Made by a program: the position numbers and the translations under genes
Shown: piece by piece, positions 1 to 14,500 of the stretch
Layout: the number at the start of each line of letters is the position of its first letter
Position numbering within the stretch: the first letter of the stretch is position 1
The notes under the pieces: model-generated
Databases searched by the model: none
What the model was told of the DNA's origin: nothing
Seen by the model: only the letters and a program-made list of their open reading frames with translations
Assembly: GCA_013398275.1 (NCBI GenBank)
Contig: VZSE01002208.1
Coordinates: 434,001-498,000, forward strand
DNA: 64,000 nt
Reading direction: 5' to 3'
DNA from: Promerops cafer
Lineage: Eukaryota > Chordata > Aves > Passeriformes > Nectariniidae

Positions 1-2208
1 GTCAAAGGATGAACAAACAAGTAATGAAAAGTTTTTACCAGAAACAAAATAAAAGACCATATCATGCATAGTCTGGTAAAAACTACTTTAGTTTTTCCTC
101 TGAATGGGAATTCTACTTGAAAAATATTTCAGAATTTGTGCCTGTATGAATTAGAATTGACTTATTTACCCACAGAGCCCTTTCCACACAGGGTCAAATA
201 ACTAACAACATCATTTGTCTTTTCTTTTATCAAATTTTAATCAAATAGTAACCATGGGGATGTGAGGATGTAAAGGCAGAAAAACCAAACACCATGAATA
301 ATACCTCTTAATAGAGGTTCAGCAACCATAAAAAAAAAAATAGACTGTCACTGTTTCTAGGTTCCTTGATCCAAACAGAAGAAAACACAAGATTTTGCTT
401 GCATTGCTAATGTCACAAGATTGCAACTAGAAGAATACCTGGACATGTGACGTTCTATGGGAATTATTATTTTTGTCTAATTGCTGTGTTTTTCTGGAAG
501 AGTAAAAGGTGATTTCCATTTTTTATTTCCTGCCCAAGGTCTGTCAAAAATAAATACAATCCTGTATATTAGAGACAGAGAGGTTTAAGTTAAACACTCA
601 AAGGCCAAACCCTGCAGTCCTTATGCAAAGGAAAATATTTCCTTACTGCATTGGGAGCTGAATCTAATAAGCTGGTCTCACTTTTGCCACAGGAAGACAT
701 GTAGAAACACAGAAATCCTCAAGCTTTGTCCTGAAAACTGAACCTCAGACTCAGCAAACAAACAGCACATAATTATTTGCTCAATTACTCTTGGAGCACA
801 ACATCCCATTACCCTTGAGCTGGCAGGGGAAGGACGGTGCTCAGTTCTGATTTTTTAAAATATTTTTTCCCATAGTTTTATAATATTGCCAGATCTTGGC
901 AGATCACCATGGGACAGCAAATATTACCTTCCCACTTCAACACATTTTAAAATTTTAAATTTTAGCACGGACAAAAGAATGTATGTTCCCCAGGTAATGC
1001 CTCAAAAAAAAAAAAAAAAAACCAAAACACCAAAAAAACACCAAGAAAAACGACAAAAGCCCCATAAACCACAATGTGTTGGAAATATTCCAAACCTACT
1101 TGATCTGAGCCAAGTATCTGGTGTAGAAAATTACAGTCCAAATGGTTAAGAATTGCTAGAAGCAATTGAAAACAGCTTTTCCCAAAGGAAAATGTTGGGC
1201 AACCTTACTGATAAGCAACCTTACAAGTTTTGCATGAAATAATAATAAAAAAAGGAATTCCAAGTAAATAATGCTTCTGTTTACATTGGTCCTATCTCCT
1301 CCTGAGATGATGAGTGTTAACTGTTTAATGGCTTGCTGCAGCTACTCAAGTAATAGGTGAGAACTGATGGCTTTCCCTTAGAGTCAGTTGGGAGATTTTG
1401 TTGTCCACATGGATGCACCCACCCTTTCTCACTTCACCCTCCTCCAGCACAGCAGAGGGGGCACTGTGCAGCTCCGTCTCATTAGTAGCCATATCCTGAC
1501 AGCAATTTATACCCTGGCTTTTTGAGGCAGCGGGGAGGATAAGAGAGTCAGGCAATTTAGTTTAATTGCAGTAGGCACGCAGAGGAGCTGCTGCCTCCTG
1601 GCCCTGCTCATCTTGCCCTGCTCCAGAAAGGGACTGCTGCCCTGTGCCAGCCTGACACGCATCACCCCAGCCAGCTCTTTGCCTTTAATTCTGCTATTTA
1701 TTAACTGATGCCCGCAGATAATTCCAATGTACTCTGCCCTCATTATGAGAAGGCAGACTCTCGGTTCAGTAATCTCACAGGATAAAAGAAAACAAGTAAA
1801 GAGGAGAAAGTAATTTATGTACTTCAGGAGCTGGGGCAAGGCTTGAGAAACATGGGCTGTTCTCTCAGCTCCTACAAAAGACACCCATGGGCAGGAGGAT
1901 GACTGGCCTTAGTCAAGATGTGCCTCTGCCTGCCTTGGTTAATGCACTTGTGGTAGCAAATCTGTAGTTTTCATGGTTTCCTTCCAAGCTGAGCAGTGTC
2001 TCTGTTGTGCTTAGTCAATCCACTGCTATAAAGAGATGGTTTAGCACAATGGTGGCACCCTAAATTATAAAGAAATAGGATAATTACTGATTTCAAAGCC
2101 AGGATTTTACTTTTGCATGATCTTTCTGTTGTTAACCCTATAAGCCTTGAGCCCAGCCTACCACAGGCACCTGTCCAGAAGGTGCACAGGCTTGGCCTAT
2201 GTAATCAA
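1..2208. other. Intergenic, no gene seen
   Basis: This is AT-rich unique-looking sequence. It contains an 18-base A run at 1,004-1,021, followed by A-rich sequence to about 1,070. Short open frames such as 886-1,149 run through the A tract and show no family resemblance or codon signal. Confidence 0.7.
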
Positions 2209-2455
2209 AAAAAAAGGAAGGAAGGAAGGATCCCAGGAAGGATTCCAGGAAGGAAGGANNNNNNNNNNNNNNNNNNNNNNNNNNNNNNNNNNNNNNNNNN
2301 NNNNNNNNNNNNNNNNNNNNNNNNNNNNNNNNNNNNNNNNNNNNNNNNNNNNNNNNNNNNNNNNNNNNNNNNNNNNNNNNNNNNNNNNNNNNNNNNNNNN
2401 NNNNNNNNNNNNNNNNNNNNNNNNNNNNNNNNNNNNNNNNNNNNNNNNNNNNNNN

Positions 2456-2491
<36 letters not shown>

Positions 2492-2504
2492 AAAGAAAGA
2501 AAGA
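2209..2504. repeat. Purine microsatellite (GGAA)n/(GAAA)n with assembly gap
   Basis: GGAA units with interruptions at 2,213-2,258 are followed by 197 unresolved bases (2,259-2,455) and then a GAAA run to about 2,504. The gap probably marks a longer purine tract that could not be assembled; its true length is unknown. Open frames across it on either strand are artefacts. Confidence 0.95.
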
Positions 2505-5500
2505 GAATTTTACCTTTTCCCAACCTAAAAGTCTAAAAAATAAATGAAGGTATTTCCTGGAAAAGCAGCAGCCTTAAACAACTACCTTTTCCAGTTCAAA
2601 TCCAGAACAATGTGTTGTAAAAATAAAAGCTCTGGAACAGAGTGAAACCTGCCATGTTTGCAGAAGCTGAGCTCACAGCAGAGGCTAAAATCCAGGCCCC
2701 ACAGCCCCACCTGAAGCAGCTGAGGCCATACCCTGCTCTGCAGCATGCTTCCTGCCTGCATGTGCCTTCCTGACTTGGTAAAGCTCTCCTGTTAAGCATG
2801 AATAATGAACCGATTTGGGTTAAAAATAACTTTCTTTTTCCCCTCAGCTATTTTTTTTTTAGCCAGATCATCCTCACAAATCCAGTCTGCAAAGCTGCTC
2901 TGCAAATCATTCATCTAGCAGAAAGGCTGCTGCCAAAATGCAAGGGCAGAGCAAGCAGTCCTGGGCTTAACACAGCATTTGCCTGTGATCCTCTCTCAAG
3001 AAAACATTACTGCCTGCAAAACCCCACAGGTTAGCTGTACAGAACTACTGTGGGGCACTTGGTCAGAGGAGAGACTGCTCTTTCAACTGCTTATTATTGC
3101 TTTTTTATTGAGGCCATTACTCTCAAGTATCCCTCTCTTCATCTAGTTCTGCATCTAAAATGAAAAATAGACTCAAAACGTCTGTGTTCAAATCTTCCTT
3201 GCATCCATATTATGTGAAGAGAGCTGCAGCTTTTGGGGAATGTCAGGTCCCACAGTCACCCTTAGGAAGGACCCAAGCTCAATCCTGCTTTCTCTGGCTC
3301 CCACGATGATTACAAACATGCCTTCTCATCTCTTCATGCTTATTACTTCCCTGTGCCACATCCTTGTTCCCTCCTGCAGCTTATGAAAGCTTGTGACCAT
3401 TTTTCAATAATGTCAGTGTGCATATTCTGTAACTATCCTCCGGTTTTATCTGCAGGCAATTATTAAACTGCCTCTTTCTTATCTCTCCTTTCCTCCACTT
3501 CTAAATATGTCACCCATCCCAATATCTGCCCTACCATACAGGCTTACTACCTCTCTCTCCCTCCTTTCAGTCATGTATCAGTACTATCTGTTCTATGCAG
3601 CAAAACGAGGGGAGATCTAGACTATGAGTCTTTTTCTTCTTCTTTTCTATTTGCCATTTTCACCTTGAGTTCTTTGCTAAGTCTACTTGAAGGAAATCAA
3701 ACCCTTTCCCACTGTATAAGCATCTCTTTGCTAAAATAGTCTCTGGGACTGATGGATTTCTATTGCCTTTGTATAATGCCCTTCTCAGAGCCTGTACAAA
3801 GTACTTTGTTATCCAACGTGAGGCCAATTTAAATATCCCGTGCTGTATAAATACCTGTCACACTTCAAAGGTATGTTTTAGACCTTCAAGCAAAAGCAAC
3901 TGTGCTGGCAACTCATAACTGATACTGCTTCAGCTAATTTTACTGGAGAACTTCCTTTATAATACGTGTAATTTCTGGCCAGAAAGAATATACAACATCC
4001 AGCACCTGGTACAATTGCTTATTCTTCCCTGCAACAGCACTGCTTCTTCAAGCATCGTATTTCCCTTCGCTGTCCGCACACACTTTATATTTTCCTGAGG
4101 CGAGGCAAAATGCAGGACTTCCATCTCAATTTTACAAAAGTCACAGTCCTCCTTTACTCCTATGCCATAAAACACCAGGCAGCAACATTATACTGGAAGT
4201 CATGAATCCATTACTCTGAGATATGAGCAAGTGCCCTGACTATGCTATAGGGTAATTGCTCACACTGAAATAGTCTCTCATGTACGCTCACTCTTGGAAA
4301 TGTATTCAGTTCTAGTTCCAATCCTCACTCCGAAGACACACAAAGTGAGCACAGTTTAGTAAGCTCTGCTTAGCCACCAAGTTCTGAAAATGAATGGATT
4401 TAGGAAGAAGATATTGATTCATTTCAGCTGGGATTTAGTGGCTTTATTGCACCCACAGCACCTTAAGCTGCCATCACTCTTTGGAGTACCTGCAATCAGT
4501 GCAGCCCTTTTCATAAATGCCACAGATGAAATTATGCTCTGCTTTTGCAATTTATCCAAATGCTTTTTGCCAGACTTTTGCAGCACATATACCTCAAACT
4601 CAGTTTTGAGGAATTCAGAAATTAGTTTATCTGTATGTGGCTGCACTAAATACAGCTCAACATTTTTCTTTTCAGTGTTCCTCATGTCCAACTTATTTGT
4701 TTAAATCCAATTTCTATCTCATTACCTTTACCTCTAAATACCCTTGGACAAGTTAGTCTAACAGGAAAGCTGCTTAAGCTTTGCTTTTTGCTCTGGTGCT
4801 GTAAAATCATGCTCATTTACTTTAAGCTTGACCTAGGGCCTTTGTCCACTGCCTTCTGGATCCTTGAAAGTCAAGAGCTTTGCTGCTCCTACATCTGCCT
4901 CCATTTTCAACACCGTGCTGTGAATCCTCATGTTAATGACACATAGGCACATTGTCCCTCTTTATTCACACATGGATCCAGGGAGCAATGCTGTACCTTT
5001 TTAGCCAAGAAACACTCTTCTGTCAAGCATCTCTATTCTCGTGTCTTGGCTGAGTACTAAACAGGGTCAATCCCAAACCTGAGCCAGCTGCTCTACACTG
5101 CAGCTTTTCCTAGAAGTGCTATCAAAGCTCTTAAGTGCGAAGCTCCAACTCCTAAATAACATGATTTCTCCCATTCTTCTGGAGCTGTTAGAATATCCTG
5201 ACCCATATCCTAACCAACTCTTTTTTGTATTTGAAATCCTCCTGCAGAGCCCTTCATGAAGCCTGTGACATTTCAGTGTTGAAGCCTTCTGTGTGTAGCC
5301 TCAGTCAGAGCTGTCTCCCCACCCTCTGCCAGTGGCAGCTTCCTTTTCTATACAGGACACATAATTGCCTCTCAATTCCAAGTATTTTAGTCCAAACTCC
5401 AAATGTCATCTTCCTTAAAAAAAAAAACTCAATAAAGTAATTTTTAAAAACCCCACCTGGCTGCTGGCAGGTAGTTTGGTAAGCTTGTCAGAGCTAATTC

Positions 5501-8500
5501 CAGTTTCATGTTGTATGAGACATTAATCTTGGGCTGCTATGCTAAAACCTGTAGCAAGCACATCAAATATTATACTTCATTATTATATTTTGTTCCACTC
5601 CAAACTCACTGTTGTTGACAAAAACATGTCTATAGCTTGAGAAACCTACATTTTCCAGTCCAAAAAACAGCTCTTTCTTTGTCTGCATTTTCCATAAGAG
5701 AGCTTTCCTCCGTCTGCATGCCAGATCCACACTCACAGCTTTTAATCAATCACACCACAGTTACTATCACACTGCATTCAATCAATAGATATCTGCCTCT
5801 CTCTAACCCCAAATACTGAATATTCCCTCCTCACCTCCTATTCTTCCAGTTTCTCCCACTGCAAAACAAGCCCTACCTGCATTACATATATATTTTCTTA
5901 TCCTCTTCATTCTCCTTGTCTTCTTATTGAAAATTTCATGAGTGTTTGTATAAGATGCTAAAAGAATTTGACAGGAGCTTTGCTTGCATTAAGAGAGAAA
6001 GTATTTCTGGTAACCAATCCTATTATTACATTATGCCTAGTGGGATAATCATATAAGCCTTTCAACCTTTTAAGCAATGTTTTTTTTCCTTTTTTTTTCT
6101 TTTAATCATCTTTTTTTTACTTAATAAAAGCAGGTGAAGTAAAGCCCTCTGTTTCTATACTCTGTGACAATATGTGATGTCAGATGGACTTTTCAAAACT
6201 CTGCTCCCTCCCCATCCTGCCAGATTCAACTTCAAAGGACCAATGCCAATCAATCCAAATGCTTGGAAGATCTCTTCTCTAGGATTTCTACCTATATGGT
6301 TCAATACAAACTTTTATCCTCTAAAATAGAGAAAGGGGAATTATACTGGTGAAATCTGTTCTAGGAGTTGTGATAGAAAGCACACTAGAAAGAAGGTAAC
6401 TGCAAAGTATGGAGAGGCAAAAATAAAGCAAGAATTAAAGAAAATGGATAAGACAGAGAAGGAAGCAGCATGGGGAGTCAAAATCCTTAAAATAAAAAGC
6501 ATTCTTATATTTTTAGTACATAAATATGTTCAACTCACAGCCACAATTCAGTTGTAGTTCCACTGTAAAATAGTGGAGCATTATGGTTTCTGTCAAGGTC
6601 TTCATACTGCAGGCAGGAAACCCTGTTTGTTTATATGTGCCAGCTGAGCAGATGCAAGCAGATTGTCCTGTATCATTTCCCATGCCTTGCTCCCCACCAG
6701 TGTGGGTCCCTCTGCCATTGCTGAGGTGCACTCTCACTGGCTTGAGTGTGCTTGCACAGAGGCACACATGATGCCAAAGCAGTAGTAGACCCCATCTCTC
6801 CAGCACAAACTTACCCCTGGTCTGAACCACTATTTTCAAGGTTGGGATAAAATCTTAAGAGAGGGTTATTTTTGAGGATTAGTGTAGCATCTAGGTAGCA
6901 TACATAGTAGAAAGTAATTTCAATAATCCAAAAGTTTCTATTTGTAAACATGATAGCCCCTCACCAACACAACAAAATACTGTATAGAGTTCGATCTTCA
7001 GGATATTGATTACTGCACACATTGCTCCTTTCTCTGTGGTGGTCTTCAGAGGGCTGTTTTCCAGGGTGGCACTGAAGATTTAGCTGGCATGCTTACACGA
7101 TATATAACCCCATGGTTTACCTGTCATATGTGTGGCTCAGAGTTAACAATCCAAGGGAGAGGTTTAGCGAAGTTTTTTTCCTCCCACAGGGCTCTGATGC
7201 TTGGCAGAAGTCAGGCCTAGCCTGGTGATTTTCCATTTATGAACATGTTACATTGCTCACCCCTTCCAGCACTAGCAAAGCTCGGTTTCCATGTTTTTAT
7301 GTCAGCCTCTGCAGCCTCCTCACCCCTGGCAGTGGCTCCCTCCTGACTGCTGGGAAGACCTGGGATTTATTCCCAGACAGGAAAGCCGAGCTAGTGACTG
7401 CAGAATTAAGTATTTCCTTTTATTCTAACTTTAGGAGAAATGTTTGGATTTCTGCATCCTGTAAACCGATCATTTCTATATACCTCATATCTCTGCCTGT
7501 CTTTTATTTATCACCCAGTCAATACATCTCAAACTTCTTTTAAGGTGGCCTCCAATAAAATGAATTGTCGACATTGATCCTCAAAGTCCCAGGGGACTTA
7601 CAAGCACTCTTGTTTAAAAAAGGCACTATCATTAAAACAAAAAATTCTGCTTCAGTCAAATCATATGAAGGCCACCATCTTCTGTCTCAGGCTCTTTAAG
7701 CAGAATTTCTCCTCTGGCTTTAAATGAGTTCACTCTATATCAGCAGCATATAAGTGATGTGGCCAAATTCCCTTTTCCTTTGCTGCAGCCAGGTGCCAGG
7801 CTGCTAGAGAAGCCACGACTGCATCAGGCTGCTATTTAAAACCTCAGCCCCTACTTCACAGCTGGATCCTAAAACTCAGCCTGAAGAAGCTGAGCACCAC
7901 TGTGCTAACCCTCCATGAGATATGGCCTTCGCTGTGCCCGTCAGAGCAATGCAGTCCCTTTCTCCTGCTCCAAAATCTGCAGGTGTTCCTGATGCCTGAG
8001 GCCACAGAAGGGCCCAGCAGCCTTGTGGCAGGCCATGGCATTGGCAGCTGCACAGTAACACTTCAATATTCACGAATAGAAGAAATGAAAGGGCAACTGC
8101 TTGTGCTTTCTCAAATGAAGAGCTCCCGGCAAGTCTTACTAAAAGCATCAAAACCTAGAAAAATAAATTCAAAACATGTTAATTCTCTCTAGCTTAAAAA
8201 ACCCTAGACCCTAAATTATCCAGTAGATTAATTTTGCCTTCTAATTTTTGTTATTTTCAGTCAGCTGGTATTTTTCCCAAATTAACATATTGTTCATGTT
8301 TTTAGACGAATTTAAAACTCGGTTGTTCTTAATACTGAAACTCACATCTGCTAAAATCATGAGAGCAGCTTTAACACCAGACGTAGTTTAATTCTGTATT
8401 AGGAACAAAAAAATAAGGTGAATCTGAGCTAACAAGTATGTCATCCTATGTCATCCTTGCTGATAAGAATGAAAACTCACATAGTTACTCAGGACATAAA

Positions 8501-11500
8501 TAACTGGCCGTCAGGCAAATATCAGGGCACACCCAGCTCTCTGCCTAAGCAGAATACATCCCAGGTGGTGCCAGGAGAGCACTTTGCACCAACAGTAGTG
8601 CTAATTCGATAAGGAACGTGCTAGTCTGGGGATGATGTCTGGGGATGAGCCTCTGCCTCATGTTTCCTGGCAACCCCAATGCTTTTGTAGGCCACTAACC
8701 CATTTCAGTCACATTTGAAAAGGAGAGGAAATCACTTCATACCTATCTGGAGTCCTACACATTTTGTAGAAAAGCAGTAGGCTAAAGAAACTGAAGAACA
8801 CAGCACACTTGGCCTCTTCTGTGGGAAGCATTTTACAATGAACTTTCCATGAATAAAAGGGAATTAAGGAACAAAAGGCACAAACATTGTGGTAAAGCAG
8901 GCTTCATTAGCTCTGCTGCTCATAGAACAACTTGTATTTGACACTGGGCAATTATCCAGCCAATAATGACACCTTCAGCTCAACAAAAAGTCTAAGATGA
9001 AGACAGGGGAGGTTTAGAGGCTGTTCAGTTACATATTATCTGACACGTAAAATCATGCTCTACAACAATTTTGAATATTGGGATATTTTTATCCTGCTGT
9101 TACATAAAAGAATCCAAAAGATAGCTTAGGTAAGGAAATCAACTGTGAAAGTGAAGAAAATAATTGCCTTTCAAAGGGGCTGAAAGACAAAAATAGGGCA
9201 GTTTTAACAGTTTGTATTGATCAGGTGAATTGGTATTTTATTTTCGCTTTTTTCCCTGTAAAGAATACTCACAGAATATGCAATAAAGTAATTGCTATTT
9301 CTCACAACTTTCCTCATTTTATGCCTCAACACTATTTTGTTTGCTAGCTTGTTTTTCAAACTGATGGGAATAATTAGACCCTTAAAAGTCTTCTGTTGCT
9401 TTTGGTTGATTTCATCCTTAGGTTTGTGTTGATAGAAAACAAAACTGATACTTGTTAAAACGTAATAAAGTCATTAGAGTTTTTTTTCCAAAAATGTGAT
9501 GAAAGAACACCTAGGGAACCATCTTTTGTGATGGTTCTTGGAGGTCAGTGGAAATCTTGCAAGAGTGCTGCTGCATGAATTGCCAGGCTGCTTTGCTGCA
9601 TGGTCCTCATCTTGCTAAGGGCACACACTCCTCCTCTGTCAACCCCCCTAACATAAAACAGTGAAAAGCCAGGTGCAACCAAGAGCAACTTCCACACGTG
9701 AGCTCTGGCAGACATCCTGTTTACAATGGATTTGTATGTTGAATCTATATGGAGCCTGTCCCAATGCCCTGCAGCAAGAAATGCCATTGATATTCATATC
9801 CCAGAAAAGAGGAGAAAATTATTCTAAAAGAATCAAGGGCTGCTGAGCATGGAAGAATGCCAGGCTTTCAGACAAAATCTACATTGCTGAGCATAGGCAC
9901 GAGACAGGTATTGTTCCTCTTCTCAAAGCCACTTGTTTCTACGTGGATTTTTGTTTGTCGTCAATACCGTCAGGTTTCTGGATGCTGCACATCCATAGTA
10001 TTAGAACATTTTCCTGTAGGATGAGCAATTACGATGAGATGCTCAGTGCATGAGAGGAGGAAAAACAATTGGCATGCTCTAGGCTTTTCCTCACTACATC
10101 CCTTAGCAATGGCCGTTGTCCTCATGGATTGTTCTGGACCATCAGGAGTATTTCTTGGATGGTGCATCCACCAGTTCTCCCCAACTGCCTGCAGCTGTGG
10201 CAGTGTCCTGGAGAGATCTGATGCAGAGCTAGGTCAGGCCCAAGCGAGCCTGCTGCTCTTTCAACCTTCCTGTGGTCTCAACAGAGATCTTCTTACGTGT
10301 TCTTCAAAGATTAGCACACCAGATTTGTTCTTTTGGCCTAAATCATTTATTATTTGCATTATGCATGTCTCTCCCTCCTCTGAGTTATGCTGTTTTCCTG
10401 CAGAGCCATGAATAACTGAGAGTGAGGGTTATCCTGCAGACAGGGTCAAGAGTATTTTGTTTAAAACCTGCAGAAATACATCTCACCACACTAAGGGGTC
10501 CAGGATCACCTTAACTAATACCAGGAAAGGGCACAGTTTGAGACAGACAGAAGCAAATCTCCAGCTGCACAGACTAGTGAAGGCTTCACATGCTGATCTG
10601 AGATTGTCCAAATGGCACTTTACTCAGCTGAGAGTTCAAGACTTGTGCTTTAGCTGCCTCACAGAGGAACACAGAGAGAGGCCACTGAGAACAGCACTAC
10701 CCTGCCTGGCATCTTTGGAGGTGCAAAGAAAGCTATGGACCCTTACACGATTCCCTGGCATTCAGGATGCTGTTCTGATTCCCTCCTCAGCCCAGTATTA
10801 GCCTCTCAGGTTTTCTAGACCACTGCTGATTTCGAAACTCTTTGCCACACTTTGAGATACAACATTACATAGGTGAAAGCAAGGAAATACTTGAGCATTT
10901 CTTTGCATACAGTTGGCATTTAAAAAATGTTTTCTGATTTCTGATTCTGATTTCTGTACTTTGCAGCTATTGAACACACTGAGAGGAGAAAAAATGCACC
11001 TGTGAAACATTGCATGTGATAAGAAAGAGAAAAAGCTGCTGGCTTTCTGCATTGTGTAGCTCCCCTGATTCCCCTTCTCTTCTCCCCAGAAAAAAAAAAA
11101 TAAAAAGGAAAAGAACAATCAAACTGGGACAAGAGGGTCATTTAAGTAGCATCTGAAGTCAGCACCAATCCAAGGAGCAGTCTGCTCCATGAGTACACAC
11201 AATGTCTGGCTGAAACAACTAACAGAGCAGAACTGGTCACCAGTTTTTAGTAGCAATGGAAAGATTTCCACTAATCTCAGTTATAAATTGCAGTAAGATG
11301 GAACCAGCTGGGCTCCCACAGTACAGCACCTTTGTTTTCTACATGCCAATTCAATAAATGTCATCTGCCAACCCTAAAATTGCTTTTTTTTATGGGTTTT
11401 TATGCATCAGGATCTGAACTCCCGCAGGCTTCAGAGGAGATTCAGGGCCGTGCTGGCCCACAGTCTGAACTGAGGATGCAAAGCATAAGGCAGTAAGGGC

Positions 11501-14500
11501 TGTTCTGTTTCTGAAGCCTGCTCGTACACTTGGCCTTGAATGCCAAAATTCTACCATTCTACAGGCCAAAAAATTTGGGGGCTGGTAAAATGGTTGTTGC
11601 TGCTCTTTGCAAAGTCAAGTCACTGGTTTAGTCATTAGCCCAGGATTTGTGCTCCATGGGATCTGTTAGATTAATCATTTGCTCCTGATTAATAATTTTC
11701 TTTTTACAGTGGTACCAAGCTGGTAAATTAGGCTCCAAGGGGAGCAAAATATCAAAAATTTCCAGGTTTGCCTTTCATCTGATTTTTACCCATAAATGCA
11801 GCCTCTGTGTTGTCCGTCTTTCCTTATTCCCTACCCTTTCAGTGTCCCCTGACTCTGGGCCTTTACCCCTCTGGCTTATTTTAAACCTCACTGATGCAGA
11901 ATACCAGTCAGAAGGAGGAGGGTTGGTTGCCTGGGGAAAAAAGAGGCAAAGAGGACATTTCCATCTTTTTCACAGGGACTGATGAGTGAAAGGGTGAGTT
12001 CACAGTGGCTCTTGCAGCAATGTTCCTTTTTTCCGCCTCTCTTAAAACAGACATTAAGAAACAGACATCATAATTTGAATCACTTGCCTATCTAATTCTT
12101 CCTCCTACTACTTCAAACCCCTTTCTCACAGACAACAAATTTGCACCCATTGAGCAAAAACTGCCCCTGATAAATTTTTTATTCTTCTGTGGTTTTCTAT
12201 ATTTTTTGGGTAGATAAACAAGAGTGGTAGTTTCTTGAGATCAAAAAAGAAACAGGGCACTGACATAGAACAAAACTGCTGTTTTATTCAAATGGCTTTC
12301 TGTGGGAAAAAGAAACTGGCTACTGGAGATACTTCTAAGCAACCAGATCATCATGAGAATCAGAAATACATATCTGGGGAAAATATGTATCCCAAGTACA
12401 GCTGAATAGGAGAGGTCCAGATGTCATTCTTTTTCCATTCCAGGAAAGGGGAAAAGGTTTCCTACAAAAACATATTTTTTCCCTGTCTCAGGAAAAGCTG
12501 CATTAATAAATAAGCATCACAGTGTGAATCTCTGCCCTGACTCCATCTGTTAAGCTAATACAAGACTCCAGAGAGTGTCTTCACACAAATAGCATTAAAT
12601 AGAAATGAAGAGTGGCCTGAAATTTATTTCTCAGAGTCATAAACCCAGGAAAAGAAGCTAAGTCCATGCTGCCAGGGTAAAAAACATACCCTGAATTGTT
12701 ACATTTGCTTTGGTTCCTTCGCTGGTAGCTGCTAGGGTACAAACAGAAATTACTGAGCTTTGGTCAGATTTTTGACTGACCACATCATGTTTTTTCATGT
12801 TTTTTCATGTTTTTTCCATTAATGGGTGAACCACCAAGGAGTCACAAAGCAGTTTCTGCCTCTCCCAGAGGAGCAAAGAGGTTATCTTGATGCACTCTTT
12901 CCCCTTGGAACATGTGGGACAGACAGCATGAAGGACACCCAAGGCTGATAAAGCCTCTCTACGTAAATTTCTCTCCAAACACTCTCCCAGCAGTGTTTTC
13001 TGTAACACTGTCCTGATGCACTGAGGTGTGGATGTTGCACTTACAGGACAGGAGGGTGCTGAGCCATAATAAGTGGATACTACCCTGCTGAGCTTCTTTA
13101 GAGGTGAAACAGCCAGCTGCAACTGGAGGACAAACTTGGGTGAACTTGGCCTGCTAAAAGAATCTATGCTTTGGCAAGCCTACAGGTCGCTATTTCCACA
13201 GCAGGAGGGACAGTTTTTGGAATAAAGTTCACTGCAAAAATGAGTTATGGGTAACATTTTAATTTATTAGGTAAAGTAACCCAAAAGTACAAGCTGACAG
13301 TAGGAGCACAGTCCTCTGGGATCAATCCCAGGGATTGCCTCCTTAACATCCTAGCCTTTCTTTGTACTTCATTTCTTTTAATTCCCTTACTTCCCTGCTT
13401 TTTCTGTTCCTTTTTTTGTTAATTAAAATTCCTTGCTAGTTTGCATCAGTCTTCAGCTAATTTTCCAAGTGTTCCTCCTGAGTCTTCTATCTTTTCTTCA
13501 TCCCCACCTCTATGATCCACTTTCTCTCTGTACATCAGTCTTCTGAAACCTTGCTAATATTCATTCCTGTTTCTTCATAGCTGTCCAACAAGCTCTTGTA
13601 ATAATGCTCAGTGGTTTGGAACTTCTAAATCCTTTCAGGGGATTCAAGATCTCTGCTTTCTGTATATTTCTTCAAGTTTTCTTCTAAGCCTTCAGCTTAG
13701 TGCATAAGAATGACCAACAATATTTTAATGTCATTTTATTAGAAAAAGCTCACTGAAGGACTGCACACAGTAGATACTCTGAGCATGTATGGGGTAGCTC
13801 TAAACAAGCAGAATTTCCTAGCAAATCTGCATCTCTGTGGAGATGTAGACCCCTTAGGTTATCAACTGCTTTAGCTATCTGCTCATTAACTTGTCACATC
13901 CTACCAGAGATGAGGAAGAACTCACTTCTGCTGATCTGCAGCTTCCAGAGCAGCAATAGCAAAAGGTCAACAGCTGAACACTGTGGGCCTTGTGACCAAG
14001 GACTCTGTCTACCACCTGTGTTACTTGTTTGATTGCTAAACAAAAGCCCCAGCAGCCATGTCAGCAGGCTTATGACACACATTGGGCACACTCTGCACCC
14101 TAGGTTACCTTGTTCTTGCCTTCTTCAACCCTTGTACCCCAGGCATCACCCTACGTCCAGCAGATGCCTTTGGGGCCTCTTCACCAAGGTATATCACTTG
14201 CCAGCAATGCACTCTCCAGCACCTTAGAGTACCATGTCCCGGCACCACACCTCTGTGGATACAAGGCATCCAGGGCTTCCCAAACTCCATGGTGCATTTC
14301 TGCTCTTATCTGTGGAGGACATTACCTGTACAACACAGCCTGGATGCACTTCCACAGTGTCTGCAAACATGCAGAGTATCCAGCACTGCCACGGGCATGG
14401 TGAGGAGTCCTTGGGCCCACCTTCCTCCTGGGTAGGGAGCACCACCAAGCACTCCTTTTTCCTCCCTCAATTCATGTTAATTATTTTGCCTGGTTTCAGC

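Noticed and set aside
2113..2547. Frames of 108-144 codons on both strands spanning the gap
   Set aside because: They consist mostly of unresolved bases and purine repeat.
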